Below are positions 24,642 to 35,446 of a stretch of 64,000 nt of DNA, piece after piece. This DNA is from Linnemannia hyalina (taxonomy: Eukaryota > Mortierellomycota > Mortierellomycetes > Mortierellales > Mortierellaceae), in assembly GCA_019671135.1 (NCBI GenBank), contig JAHRHY010000009.1, positions 744,001-808,000 on the forward strand, in the 5' to 3' direction. The position numbers and the translations under genes are program-made. Within the stretch, counting starts at the first letter, position 1. Every line of letters starts with the position of its first letter. Under the pieces are notes generated by a model. That model had not been told where the DNA came from, did no database searches, and worked only from the letters and a program-made list of their open reading frames with translations.

Positions 24642-27137
24642 ATGCTCATCCTTATAAACCGACCTGCCTCCTTCTCCATCGTCACTTCTTTCAACACTCA
24701 ACACGCCTATCCCTCTTACTCTGTTGGACGTTATTTCAGTCGCCAATTTCCTCGCACCTTTTTTAAGAACGCGCCTCCACACCACACAACCATAAACCGA
24801 ACTACAGCCATATCAGCGTTGGATATTAGAATCCCTACTCACCGCAATCAACCTGTGGTCTTCTTTTCAACAACACCCATACACCAACTCGCTGTTGCCA
24901 GTCGACCCGGACACCTCAAACGAACTTTCTCGTCAGTAACCTCAAGGAGTCCACCCACATCAGTGGCAAAGAAAATGTCGGTCTCAAATATACCAAGAAC
25001 TCTGGAGATCCGGTTGACAGAGCAGGAAACTAAGATCTGCGAAGTCCTGGATGCCGTTTCAAAACGATATGAGGAGAAGGAGGGCAAGAAGGTCCAACTT
25101 CGTATTGCCGGAGGCTGGGTCCGCGATAAGGTATGGGCCAGCGACTTGAGCTGTTACTTTTGACTCAAACGAACTCATTATCGTCATATGTATGTTGACA
25201 CACTAAGTATAATTATTTACTTGAGTAGTTACTCGGCCTGACATGCCACGATCTGGACATCGGAATCGACACGATGATGGGATACGACTTTGCACTCCTG
25301 GTCAACGACTTCATGGAATCGATCGGTCAAGAGAAACGTACTATCGCCAAGATCGCCACCAACCCAGAAAAGTCAAAGCACTTGGAGACCGCCACCATGG
25401 TCGTTTTGGGAATGCCTCTCGACTTTGTTAACCTCCGGTCTGAGGTCTACGACGACGCCAGCCGAATCCCCAGTGAAATTGTAACGTATCGTCATTGGGC
25501 ACCGGATGACAGACGTTGCATGTGAGTTGGAGAACATTCATAATGGCAGAGGCTAACAGGATCAATTAACAAATAGACATTTGGGACGCCATCAGAAGAT
25601 GCCTACCGCCGCGACTTTACCATCAACGCATTATTGTACAACATTCACACCCGGACTGTCGAGGACTTTACCGAGCGGGGATTGGACGATTTGAAGCACG
25701 GCCTTGTCAGGACTCCACTGGAACCTTTCGAGACTTTCTGGCAGGATCCTCTGAGAGTCATGCGCTGTATCCGTTTTGCCGCCAGGTTCAATTTCAAGAT
25801 CGTGGACGAAGCAAAGAGAGCTATTCTGGACCCTCGGATCAAGCAGGCTCTTAAAACCAAGATCTCCAAGGAGCGAATTGGCGCAGAACTGGACAAGATG
25901 ATCGATGACGGCGCTGGCCGCAGCACTGCTATCCAGTTACTTCATGACCTCAGCCTGTACGACGTCGTCTTTGCGCCTCCAGAGGTCGATGGTACTGCCA
26001 AGGGAACCACAGCTGTACACGGAGGCGCCAATGATGTGGAGGACGCATTCAAGCTGGTATGGATCATGGAATGGCTTTTGAAGATCAGTCTGAGCACTGT
26101 CGACAATGCCGACCTCGAGGGAAGGATCTTTCAAGCAGAAGTTGACCTAGGTCAGGAATTGCTCTTGTCCCAGACACGCGGATCTCTCCTCACGACGCAC
26201 CTCTACCCTGTCGTCACTTCAACGCCCTCGCCCCATGTAGCACAGATCATCTCAAAGGAAGAGCCTTTCCCTGAGAAGCTTGGTACCCGGAACCTGATCT
26301 TGGCCGGCATGATGTACCCTTACCGCGATATGACGGCCGTTGTCAACAAGAAGCACATGTCTGCGGGTTCATGGATCCTTCGGTACGGTCTCAAGGGCAA
26401 GAACCTGGATATTGAAATCGTAACAAAGTTGATGGAGAGTATTAAGCCTGTGCAGCGTGTGATAAGGGCTGTGACTCAGAACCCTGCGACGGACGAAGAG
26501 AGTGTCCAGAAGGAGAGAGCAGAGATGGGCACCGTGATCAGGGATATTGGGTTTGTTCAGGTGATTGGCAAGAAGTGGCCCTGTGCCTTCCTCTTGGCTC
26601 TCGGAATTGACCTCATCCCTAGGTTCGACACATTAAGAACCGGCGTACTTGGTGAGTAACTTAGGCTAAAGACATCTCGAGCCAATGCGCTTTGTTTTTG
26701 TTCTCATTCTGTGCGCTTGTCCGTGACCTCTAACCGCTTTGTCCTTTACTCTTGTCTGTCTAGATGAGGAGACAAAGGCCATGGTTGCTACCTATAACGG
26801 GTTCATGTCTAAGGCGGCCGCATACCAAATCGACCACTGTTTTGCCTGGAAGTACCTTGTCGATGTGAGTCTACATGGATCATGCCATATCATAAACTTT
26901 GGTCGTTGCTTACAACCCAATTTCACATTGCTCACACTTTTTATTTGATGTCCTCTGTTCCTTTTGACCCATCGTGCTTTTTAGGGCAAAGAGCTAACCA
27001 AGATGTTAAACATCAAACCAGGACCCAAGGTGACAGACTATCTCCGTGTCGTCATGAACTGGCAGTTGAGGCATCCTCGGTCGTCAAAGGAGGAGTGCCA
27101 AGCTTGGATTATGGACCATCCAGATCTTTTCGTATGA
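24642..27137 (+). CDS. CCA1: CCA tRNA nucleotidyltransferase, mitochondrial and cytosolic forms likely
   Basis: Adds or repairs the 3' CCA of tRNAs. Exons: 24642-25130, 25229-25480, 25577-26651, 26764-26864, 26985-27137, giving 689 residues from the first ATG. Residues 1-111 are rich in Arg, Ser, Thr and His without acidic clusters, a plausible mitochondrial presequence. A second in-frame ATG at 24975 (MSVSNIPRTLEIRL) starts just before the enzyme, giving a 578-residue form. Class II nucleotidyltransferase signatures are clear: RIAGGWVRDKLLG, the metal motif HDLDIGID, EDAYRRDFTINALLYN, and DPLRVMRCIRFAARF with KISKERIGAELDKM. Yeast CCA1 is known to use alternative starts for nuclear/cytosolic and mitochondrial forms, and the same layout is inferred here. 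The frame stays open upstream of 24642, but no good start lies there. Confidence 0.95.
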
Positions 27138-28437
27138 AGCCTCTTCCAACTTTCATCCTACCTTCCCTCCAATTTTTTTGCTTGTTTGTGGCAACAAATA
27201 AACAAAGCAGGTCAGAATGAAAAGAACAAACGGACAATGTAGCTGTTCCCTTTTCAGGACAGCGATGCACAATGAGCTCTTTTTTTTGGTAACCATGCAT
27301 TGCGGGAACGCATGGTCCTCCCAGCCCCAAATGACATACAACAGGTATGCTATGTTATTGCTCGCCCCTCCAACGGCTCAGTCGTCGCACAAAGGAAATG
27401 CCTCCTTCTCTCCTTCCTTCATTATAGGTGCCACTTGTTCTTCCTCCCTTTGCCTTCGCGAGAGTGAGAGTGGAAGAGAGGAAGTCGGAAAATAGATAAA
27501 TGTACGAGCGATAAAAATGACAAAAGTGAGAAACCCTCCCCCCTACTCTTTTTCTCGCCCTCCCCTCTCCTTCTCTTGCGACTACGACAGATGCATTTGT
27601 TTGTCCGTTCAATTGTTCGGCGTCATGGAAAAGAATAGACAATAATAGCACGACGGTTTGTCAAACACTGGCAAAATGATGGCTGGGAGGCAAACAGACT
27701 AGGTTATAGACCTCCTCGATCTGGCTTTTCTAACTGCCACGCGCACTGTCTCTTTTCCACCGTTTGGTCAACAGCATACAAAGAACGACATAACAGCCTT
27801 CCTTCTTTCGCATTTCGAATGGCAGCATTGACAGCATTGACCTACAAAAAAAAGACTCTTCGCCATTCATAAATGCAAGGCTTTCCTCCTGCAGCTCCAC
27901 CGCATTACCTTGTCTTCGCCTTGTTTTTCCAGCACGTCCTTCATCTTTGCATTCTACTCTATTCTCTTCCTTCTAATCGATCCAACGCACACTCTATTCT
28001 TTCGTGAAAGCACCACATGGTTCATACTGCAACTAAACAAACAATAACAATTGGAACCCTTTACTTTTTTCTTTTTACTTCAACCAGTTCCCTATTTTTA
28101 ACCTCTCTCGCCTCTTCCCCACCATGCACCTCAACCATCTCACTCAACCACCGAACAATGGAAATGCCCCAATTCATCGCCACCTAAGTAGAAGACTCGC
28201 TTCCTCTTAAAAGGAGTGACAAAAACTCTTTCCCCCGAAGAGAGCGTACTCTCTCTGGAAGCGTCGACTCCCAAGGTTCTTTCCATTCCCCTCCCCCCGA
28301 TTCAACCGCCGCTCATCAACACCACTCTCAGTATCATCACTCTAGACTCTAAAGGCTAAAACGCCACCAGCTACAGTGCCAACAACAACAACGGTGACAG
28401 TAACAACAACAGTATCAAGGCAGTAGAGATCTCAACA
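27138..28437. other. Intergenic, 1.3 kb, leader of the PX-PB1 gene
   Basis: No gene seen. Sequence from about 27870 on is CT- and CA-rich, and (AAC)-rich just before the ATG at 28438. A long 5' UTR, possibly with an intron, is likely. Confidence 0.5.
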
Positions 28438-30725
28438 ATGGCCTCGTCATATACCAGCGCCAAGCTGGCTCCGCCCATCTCTGGTGCTACAGTTGACGCC
28501 TTCGAAATTCGACCAGACCAGCAGCTTTGGTATACCATCCAGGTCCACCCTTGTCCCGTGGTCATCCCAGAAATCGATACCCAGCCTGTACCTCGCAAGT
28601 CCTATAGCATCTGCCGCCGACATGAGGATGTTGTTGACTTTGTCGAACGTCTCGAAGAAGAGTTCCCGTGGTTGAAAGCATACCAAGATGAATCTCAGGT
28701 GAGTACGAGTGCATTCTTTTTTTTGTACCTCTTGTCGTGTTGTATGAATGAACGGCTCATTAAAAGAAAAAAGGAACGCTTACACAATGGTATGGTAACT
28801 TGAACAATTCAACTTTGTTATTGTGTGTTGCACAGAACAATTCATTTTCCAACTTTCGAGAAATGGACCGTGCATGGTCCTCGAACAGATCTCGAGACGG
28901 CACTACTCTGTTTGATGCCAGCCGCTCTATGCGCCAGCAAGAGCTTGACCGGTACCTTCAAACCCTTTTCACCCTCGAATCCATCGTCATTCAATGTCGC
29001 CTCGTCTCCGAGTTCTTTGGTACCTGGAAGACTGACCTCCAGTGCCTTCTCAGACAGGAAGACCAAAACCCCCTGGCCCCTCACACCATCCCCCTTTTGG
29101 CACCAACCCCCACGAAAAGGCCCGCCTCGAGTAACTCATCTTCCAGCACTGTGAACCCTCGCATAAGGAGCAACTCGTCTCTATCGACTCCTCCATGGTC
29201 GTCGGACAATATGTCATCTTCATCAAGCGTCGACACATCACCCGCCCCCTCCCCAACCATGTCACCCTCGCCGGAAAACAAACGAGGATGCTCCCTCTGG
29301 GATGTCCGTATGGATTTGTTGGATTCGTCCGCCGTCGACCGATGCAACATCGTCTCCCCACCCGGGTCGTCCTTCCACAGCAGCTATGGCTCTGAGCACA
29401 GCGATGATGCCAGCAGCTACTATACGTATGCAAGCGATGACGAGAGTGACACCTATAGCATAATTATGAGCAAGTTTCCTGAGACTCCAAGCACCCTTCA
29501 AACGTCGACCTCTTTGCAGAACTCGACGGAATTTATTCAACGGCTCCCGAGCCCCTCATCTTCCTTTCCCACCCATTTTTCGTCCTCTTCTTCGCCCCAT
29601 TTGCCCCTGCCTCGAGCACTTCCAGTGGCGCCTTCCATGACCTCCATCGTTCCACAGCACAAGACTCCCAGGTCTTTTGGAGAGGGTACTCTGCAATCCG
29701 AACTCTCTTCACCCTTGAATTCTATCCCTCCAAGAACTGTCTCGCTCGTGGTAAGCAACCCGGGCAGTGGTTCTGGCCCTAGCATCCCACACCGCAGACC
29801 TAGCTCATTGAACCCTGAGGCTCGATCACGTAGGGCTCGCCAGGATCATACAAGGACGCCCTCCAACCCGATCAACAATGCTTGCAACAACAACTGTAAC
29901 AACTCGACAGCGCCCATCTCGATCCCTCCCAAGCCAGCAACGCGTTTGCTCGCAAAGGCTCAGGCCTATGTCTCCACGTCTCCGCTCTATACCGGCCCTC
30001 CTCTGACAGTACCCATCCGCTCCATCTCGAAGCCGACGCAGAGCATCACTATCCAACCGCAGGAAAAGATGGCCAAAGAGAAGACTCCCATGACTCTTAC
30101 CCCTCGAGTGATACCTAAGGCGACAACGACTAGCAGAGCACCCCTGAAACCCAAACCAGCCAAGACGAGCACAGCACCTTTGGATATCAAAGCTCCAACC
30201 CCTGCCAAGCGGATTCTGAAGAGCCAGAAACCGCCGTCGATTGTTGCAGACTGTATGGCTGGGATATCAAACTTTACCATTAACCTCAACGCGACAAGCG
30301 GTCTCGACTCTTCCGCGTGCGCGAACCTACAGAGCCCTTCAGAGACCCGACCCTCCCAGAGTATCATCGCCACTCTGAACCATGCCCATGCCCAAAAGCA
30401 GCTGTCTGCCCAAAAGATCACTCTTGCACATCAACGGCAGCAGCCAGTGAGATTCATGGCGACGATAAAGGTGGTGGTCAATGCGCACTTGATTATTGCC
30501 CTCAAGATCCTGGAGGAGGAGACTGAGTTTCTTTTAAGTGTGCCCGATCTGCGGCTGCGGGTGATGAACAAGTTCCGGAGGATGAGTATGGCGATCTCGG
30601 ACGAGTTTGATCTTGTCTGGGATGGAGGGAATGGTTCGCAGGTGGTGCTGAAGAACGATGAGGAGATTCAGAAGGCGTTGAAGGCCTCTGTTAACAACAA
30701 GCTTACTCTTCGATGCGTCTTTTAA
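28438..30725 (+). CDS. PX and PB1 domain protein, polarity adaptor-like
   Basis: Exons 28438-28698 and 28836-30725 (phase 0) give 716 residues. An N-terminal PX domain (about 20-150) binds phosphoinositides. It has YTIQVHPCP, YSICRRHEDVVDFVERLEEE with the RR(x) basic pair, and ends with a helix LDRYLQTLFTLES. The middle (about 170-590) is Ser/Thr/Pro-rich and basic, with no visible domain. The C-terminus is a PB1 domain: IKVVVNAHLIIALKI (strand 1, with the type II Lys) and an acidic OPCA-like turn DLVWDGGNGSQVVL followed by NDEEI. PX followed by PB1 recalls Bem1/Scd2, the Cdc42-Cdc24 scaffold, but the two SH3 domains of that family are absent. Role in polarity is inferred from the domain pair. 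Confidence 0.85.
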
Positions 30726-30912
30726 TTACGTTTTACTTCACGTGTGTACGTGCACAATAATGACGATCACTTTGAGTGACAAATAAATATTTCAACCGCG
30801 CGCTTTTTCGTTGTCCTCTTCGCCTCTCCTCTTCTCCACTCCACCTTTTCCTTCCCATTTCAGCCACCTCATCCCGAAACAACATCTCAAATATACTCAA
30901 CAAACAACACAC

Positions 30913-32253
30913 ATGGACCTCATGCACATCCACCGACAGCCCTCGCGGCTCTACATCCTAATTCTCAACTTTGCCACCCTGGTACCTTTTCTTTCTTATT
31001 CCTCGTATGGTCATACTATGCCAAGACAAATGTCGCTCATCCACAACAACACAGTCTTCTCACTCTCCCCGTTCCTCTTTTCTCTATATGGCCCTCCGTG
31101 ACAAAAGCTGGCGAGTTTGGTGCTGTTTGCTGCAGGTATCCAAGAACTGGCGGGGGGACAGTCACAGCTCCCTCTCCACTCTGACGCCATCTCGTGGGCA
31201 CTCATCGCCCTGGGTCTTGTCGTCTTCTTGGTGTCTGTCCTCGGCGGCATCTCTGCCCTGTCCCTCTCTAAGCGCATTGCCTACATCGTAAGCTCTCTTT
31301 CTTCTTCACAATATAGGGCGGTGACGATTAAATGATGCCAAGCCAATGACAAAAGGGAGGCTGTTTGATGAAGGGTGATTTCACTGCGCGCGGCACATGT
31401 GGCTCACGATCTGATCAAACTGTCTGTAAATGCTGGCGTGTAAAATGCGTATGAACTGATCTCGAGTATATCATCATTTTGCTTCACTCTCCCCCGACAT
31501 AGTACGGAACCCTGCTGTTGATCCTGGTGCTCCTCCAGCTCATCTTTCTGATCTATGCCATGATCCGACACGACCACGTAAGCTATTACCCTCTTTACAT
31601 TCTTCTCTACACGCGTCACTTTTCTGATCGGCCAATATCCACATCGATTCATCATCACTACTTGCTTTTCTGGTTACTCGCAAACAGGTCGACAGTATGA
31701 TGGACAACGCGTGGCAAAAGGCATATGACACGAACGAGCGAGCATTGCTGGATCTGGAGACGCGCTTTCACTGCTGTGGCTTTGAAAAGGTCACCGACCG
31801 TGCTGTCCCCAAGGCCTACAAGAAAGCCTGCATCAACTCGCCTGCTTTTGGGTACAATGTCTCGTGCAAGCAGCAGCTCCATAATGTCTTCTATGATCAT
31901 GAACGCTTGACCATTGCGGCCATCACTGGCGTTGTGGCCCTTCAGGTGCGTGTTTTACACTAATCTTTTTGGTATCATTTGACTTACTTGCTTAGTCCAG
32001 CTAAATGAATTCTCTTTTCTGACCAATCGTTTTCTTTTTTTCTCACCCTTGTCCATTGTAGCTGTTGGCATTGGGGACGATCGTGTTGGTGAAGAGGCAC
32101 CTGAGCGATGACACGATCGAGGACCGCTACTCGGCCGGGCACTCCCAGAGACTGCTCCGCGGTCTGCGCAGCGAAGACGAGGGCCGTTCAGGATACGGCG
32201 ACCAGTCTGGATCTGCGGAGACCCGAGGCGATTACGGATCGACTCTCGGCTAG
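30913..32253 (+). CDS. Tetraspanin-type membrane protein
   Basis: Exons: 30913-30981, 31108-31287, 31503-31577, 31688-31945, 32062-32253, all phase 0, giving 257 residues. Four hydrophobic segments are visible: LYILILNFATLLASLVLFAA, AISWALIALGLVVFLVSVLG, GTLLLILVLLQLIFLIYAM and LTIAAITGVVALQLLALGTI. The large loop between segments 3 and 4 has the tetraspanin signature FHCCGF and two further Cys (ACINS and VSCKQ) that would pair with it. The C-terminal tail is hydrophilic with Arg, Ser and Gly. Tetraspanins organise membrane microdomains; some fungal ones act in infection structures, but no specific role can be read here. The start lies 187 bp after the PX-PB1 stop. Confidence 0.85.
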
Positions 32254-32517
32254 TAGTTCTGTACTTCTCTTTGAATCCCCTTTTCATGGTTTCCTTTCCT
32301 TGATCACCTTTTATCACGCGAAAAAATTACTTCGTCCCTGCTTGCTGCTGTCCCTCCCTTTGCTATTTTCTTTCGTTCCGTTGGTTGCTTCTGCCATCTC
32401 TCCAGCTCATACTCCAATTACCCGCCAACACTATCAAATTAAAAAAAAATAAAAATGAAATAAACACAACACAGAATACAATGGTATCCAGCTTTTTAAT
32501 CTACGTGATTACATAAC

Positions 32518-34738
32518 TCATGATCCCCAAGTGGCAGCCTGAAGAGCGACCATAACCCAAACCAAAATTCCAGGCACACCCACCACACAATAACTCCAAA
32601 ACAACAAACTAGCCATCTTCTTTTCAAAGAACCCATTAATCTGACAGATCTGCATCATGTTGACGGCAGTGGGCGAGGCCGATAACATGACCAATGAGAG
32701 TCGGAAGATGGGGTCTCCGAGGAGGGTCGGGGAGATACTGTTGGGGACTAGGAGGATTGCGGGGAGGGTGATTAGGGGGGAGAGGAACATCCTGCAGAAG
32801 AGGACTAATGGGACAGGGTTGTTCTTCTTTTCGGTCGAGTCTTTGTTGTGGGACCCGAGTTCTAGATGGTGAGGGTGGTTTTGGTGCTGGTGAGGTTGAT
32901 CGGATACAGATTTTTGAGTAGTAGTGCTGTGACTCAACAATGGGCTGGACTCATTGTTGCTGCCTGAGGTACTACTTCCGCTGCTGCTGCTTCCACGCCT
33001 GCTGCCAATATCGTTCGAATGCTGAGGTGCCTCCGAAAGCAAAGCGGCGCCATAAGGTGTTGGTGCACGCAAGCTGTTGGCCGTCGAAGACGACACTGTC
33101 ACAGTCGCCGACGGATTTGACTCTGCCTCGGTATTACTGTCAAAACTGATGACCTGCGCGCCAAGACAGAGCATGATCATGGGAACTGCAGCTCGACCAC
33201 ACGTATCCAGGGGTCTGATAAGGAAGATGAACACCTTCGAATCCGGATCCATAAAGATATGATGCAGAGGTTGGATGAGTCCGACGATGAGCGCCACAAT
33301 TGCGGTGACCAGCGGGGGTTGCAAGAGTCCACGTGCCTTCTTGAGGATAGCGACCAGTCGTGAAGTCCATGTCGTTGGCGTGACTGCGGTTGGTGTTAAG
33401 GTGTGGGGAGCTGGGTGAGAGTCCACGTCGATGATGATATCCGCTTGCTCATTGTTGGATATCGCCACTGGTCCTGTGCTGTCGTCATTGTGGCTGGTGC
33501 TTCCATCGTCCTTGCCGTTAGTCTCGTCTCCCTTGTGGTGCGACAACATATTTAGGCCATACGACCATCGAATAAGGTTGTCAAACACACTTGTAAAAAG
33601 AATGTATGACACACCTCTATACAAATAAACATGGGATACAAAATAATAATTCGTTTCCGTTAGTATCTCTTATCGCTTCACTCCCGTGTTCTACATTTCC
33701 CAATAGTATGCGCAGTTTACCTTGCAAGGACAGCCTCAGTAGTATCATTTTCATCCCTGAGCAGCAACTTGGCTGCCCCACTCAGCACCAAACTCTGAAC
33801 CAACGCAATCGGGAGTGAGTTGTTGTTAAAGAACATAATACTCGCCGTCGCAAACCGAGTCTCCTCCCTCGTCAACCGCAACAGCTTCGACCCGATCTGG
33901 GCAACAGTGAAGTTGACAACTAGGAAGACTGAATAGAAGAGAGGTATGGGCCAGAAGGTGACGAACCGGTCCCAGCTCAGGACGGATGCGATCTTTGTAA
34001 AGATTAGACATGGCGTCAGGAAGTACAGGTTGATCTTTGACAGGCCCTAGTAGTTGTTGAAGGGGGGGGAAGGCAGGAGTTAGAATGCTGTTGCGACAAG
34101 CAGTGGTTGATCCAATGTGAATGCGAGGCAAGAGGAAAAGGAACACAGGGAACTTACTCTCTGGGTTTGTGGGGAGAGGAGGCCAGCCTTGGTTAGGATG
34201 ATACCACAGAATACGACCACAATGACCTGACTGACAGCCTAGAACAAACAAACAACCCAATTAAGAATGCAAACAACAATGAACGACGTCGTTAGCAAAG
34301 CAACAACAAAAGTAGCATTGACAAAAGAAATAAAGATAAGGGTCAATTCTAGGTTAAAATGTCGCCATTTATAGCTTGGTCTGGATCAGGGGGAAATCAC
34401 CACAGCCATTCTTTTATGCAGCCAACAGTCTTCCTTGGACGCAAAATGGAAGGAAAGAAGGCGATGACCAAGAGTTGATGAACAACAGTGAGGTAGTGTG
34501 CATGAGAGTAGATGTCGCAAGAGGTTCGGAATGTGTGTGGACGAATCGACTAGGTCAAGATTCTGAGTGCCCTCTCATTCGAACTGTCCAAACAAGCTTG
34601 ATCGAGGTCGTGCACAAGTGAGTGGTGGGCGAAATTGAAGTAAGAGCACTCGGATTTGGTAGAAGAGAGAGGAACAGGAGAAGTGATCCTACGCACCTCT
34701 GCTGCTGCTTCAGCAAGTGCGAACCAGTCTATTCCCAT
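32518..34738 (-). CDS. PIN-like membrane transport protein (auxin efflux carrier superfamily)
   Basis: Exons on the minus strand: 34738-34697, 34238-34158, 34046-33721, 33616-32518, giving 515 residues. The N-terminal half is hydrophobic: SQVIVVVFCGIILTKAGLLS, then INLYFLTPCLIFTKIASVL with the family-typical Pro-Cys in a broken helix, and FFNNNSLPIALVQSLV. A hydrophilic loop (NGKDDGSTSHNDDSTGP onward) and a second Ser-rich loop interrupt the helices. The C-terminal half has LLQPPLVTAIVALIVGLIQP, LDTCGRAAVPMIMLCLGAQV, SLVMLSASPTAVNMMQICQI and LLFWSYCVVGVPGILVWVMV. This two-half layout fits PF03547 membrane transport proteins; fungal members include yeast Ecm3 relatives. The substrate is not known and auxin should not be assumed. 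Confidence 0.88.
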
Positions 34739-35446
34739 GGGTATCGTTGAATGTGAGAGAGGGAATCGGTTGGAAGTAAAATAAAAAGTGGAGTAACGAA
34801 AGTGAAGAAGAAAGGAAGGAAAGGAGAGAAAGAAATGACGGACACCGTTCGGAGGTCGAGGTACAGATGAGGGTGGTGCTCCGGATCTGGTTTTTCCGAA
34901 GTCGTCTTTCCTCCTTCTTTCCCGCTTCTTGCTCCAGACACAAAAAGGTTGGATCATGACAAGAAAGTGCGAAGTGACTCGATCATGACGTGCTCTTGTG
35001 TGCACACCATGGGCTGGTGCATGTCAGAGTCGCCATGTTATCTCTCTCCGAGACATCCCTTTAGCTTTGTGTTCGCGATTCCTTTCGGTACTCATCACTT
35101 ATCAACCGTTTGGGTCAAAGAGAGGAAGGGGCTGGAATAGCGTGAGAAGAGAGCGTTAGATCTCGTTCAAGGATCGGCTAGTGCATTTGTTTAAACATGA
35201 TTGCAAGAGCAGACTTTGGGCTCTAGCTGATATAGTGCTGATGCTCCTTGAGCGATCGATTGATCGCCAGATCAAGACTGGTAAGGTTGTCTGCTTCTTG
35301 ACTGCCATCCACAGAAACAATCATTGATCACACTGTCTCGTTTGTTCTGTACAAAGTTGTTCGTTTACTTTTTATTTTCTTCTACTCGCACTTGATTCAT
35401 GAGTGAGTTGGTATCTTATGGGGACATACATTCCTGTAATACTATT
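34739..35446. other. Intergenic, promoter side of the PIN-like gene
   Basis: No gene seen in 708 bp between the PIN-like start and the acyl-CoA dehydrogenase stop. Confidence 0.5.
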
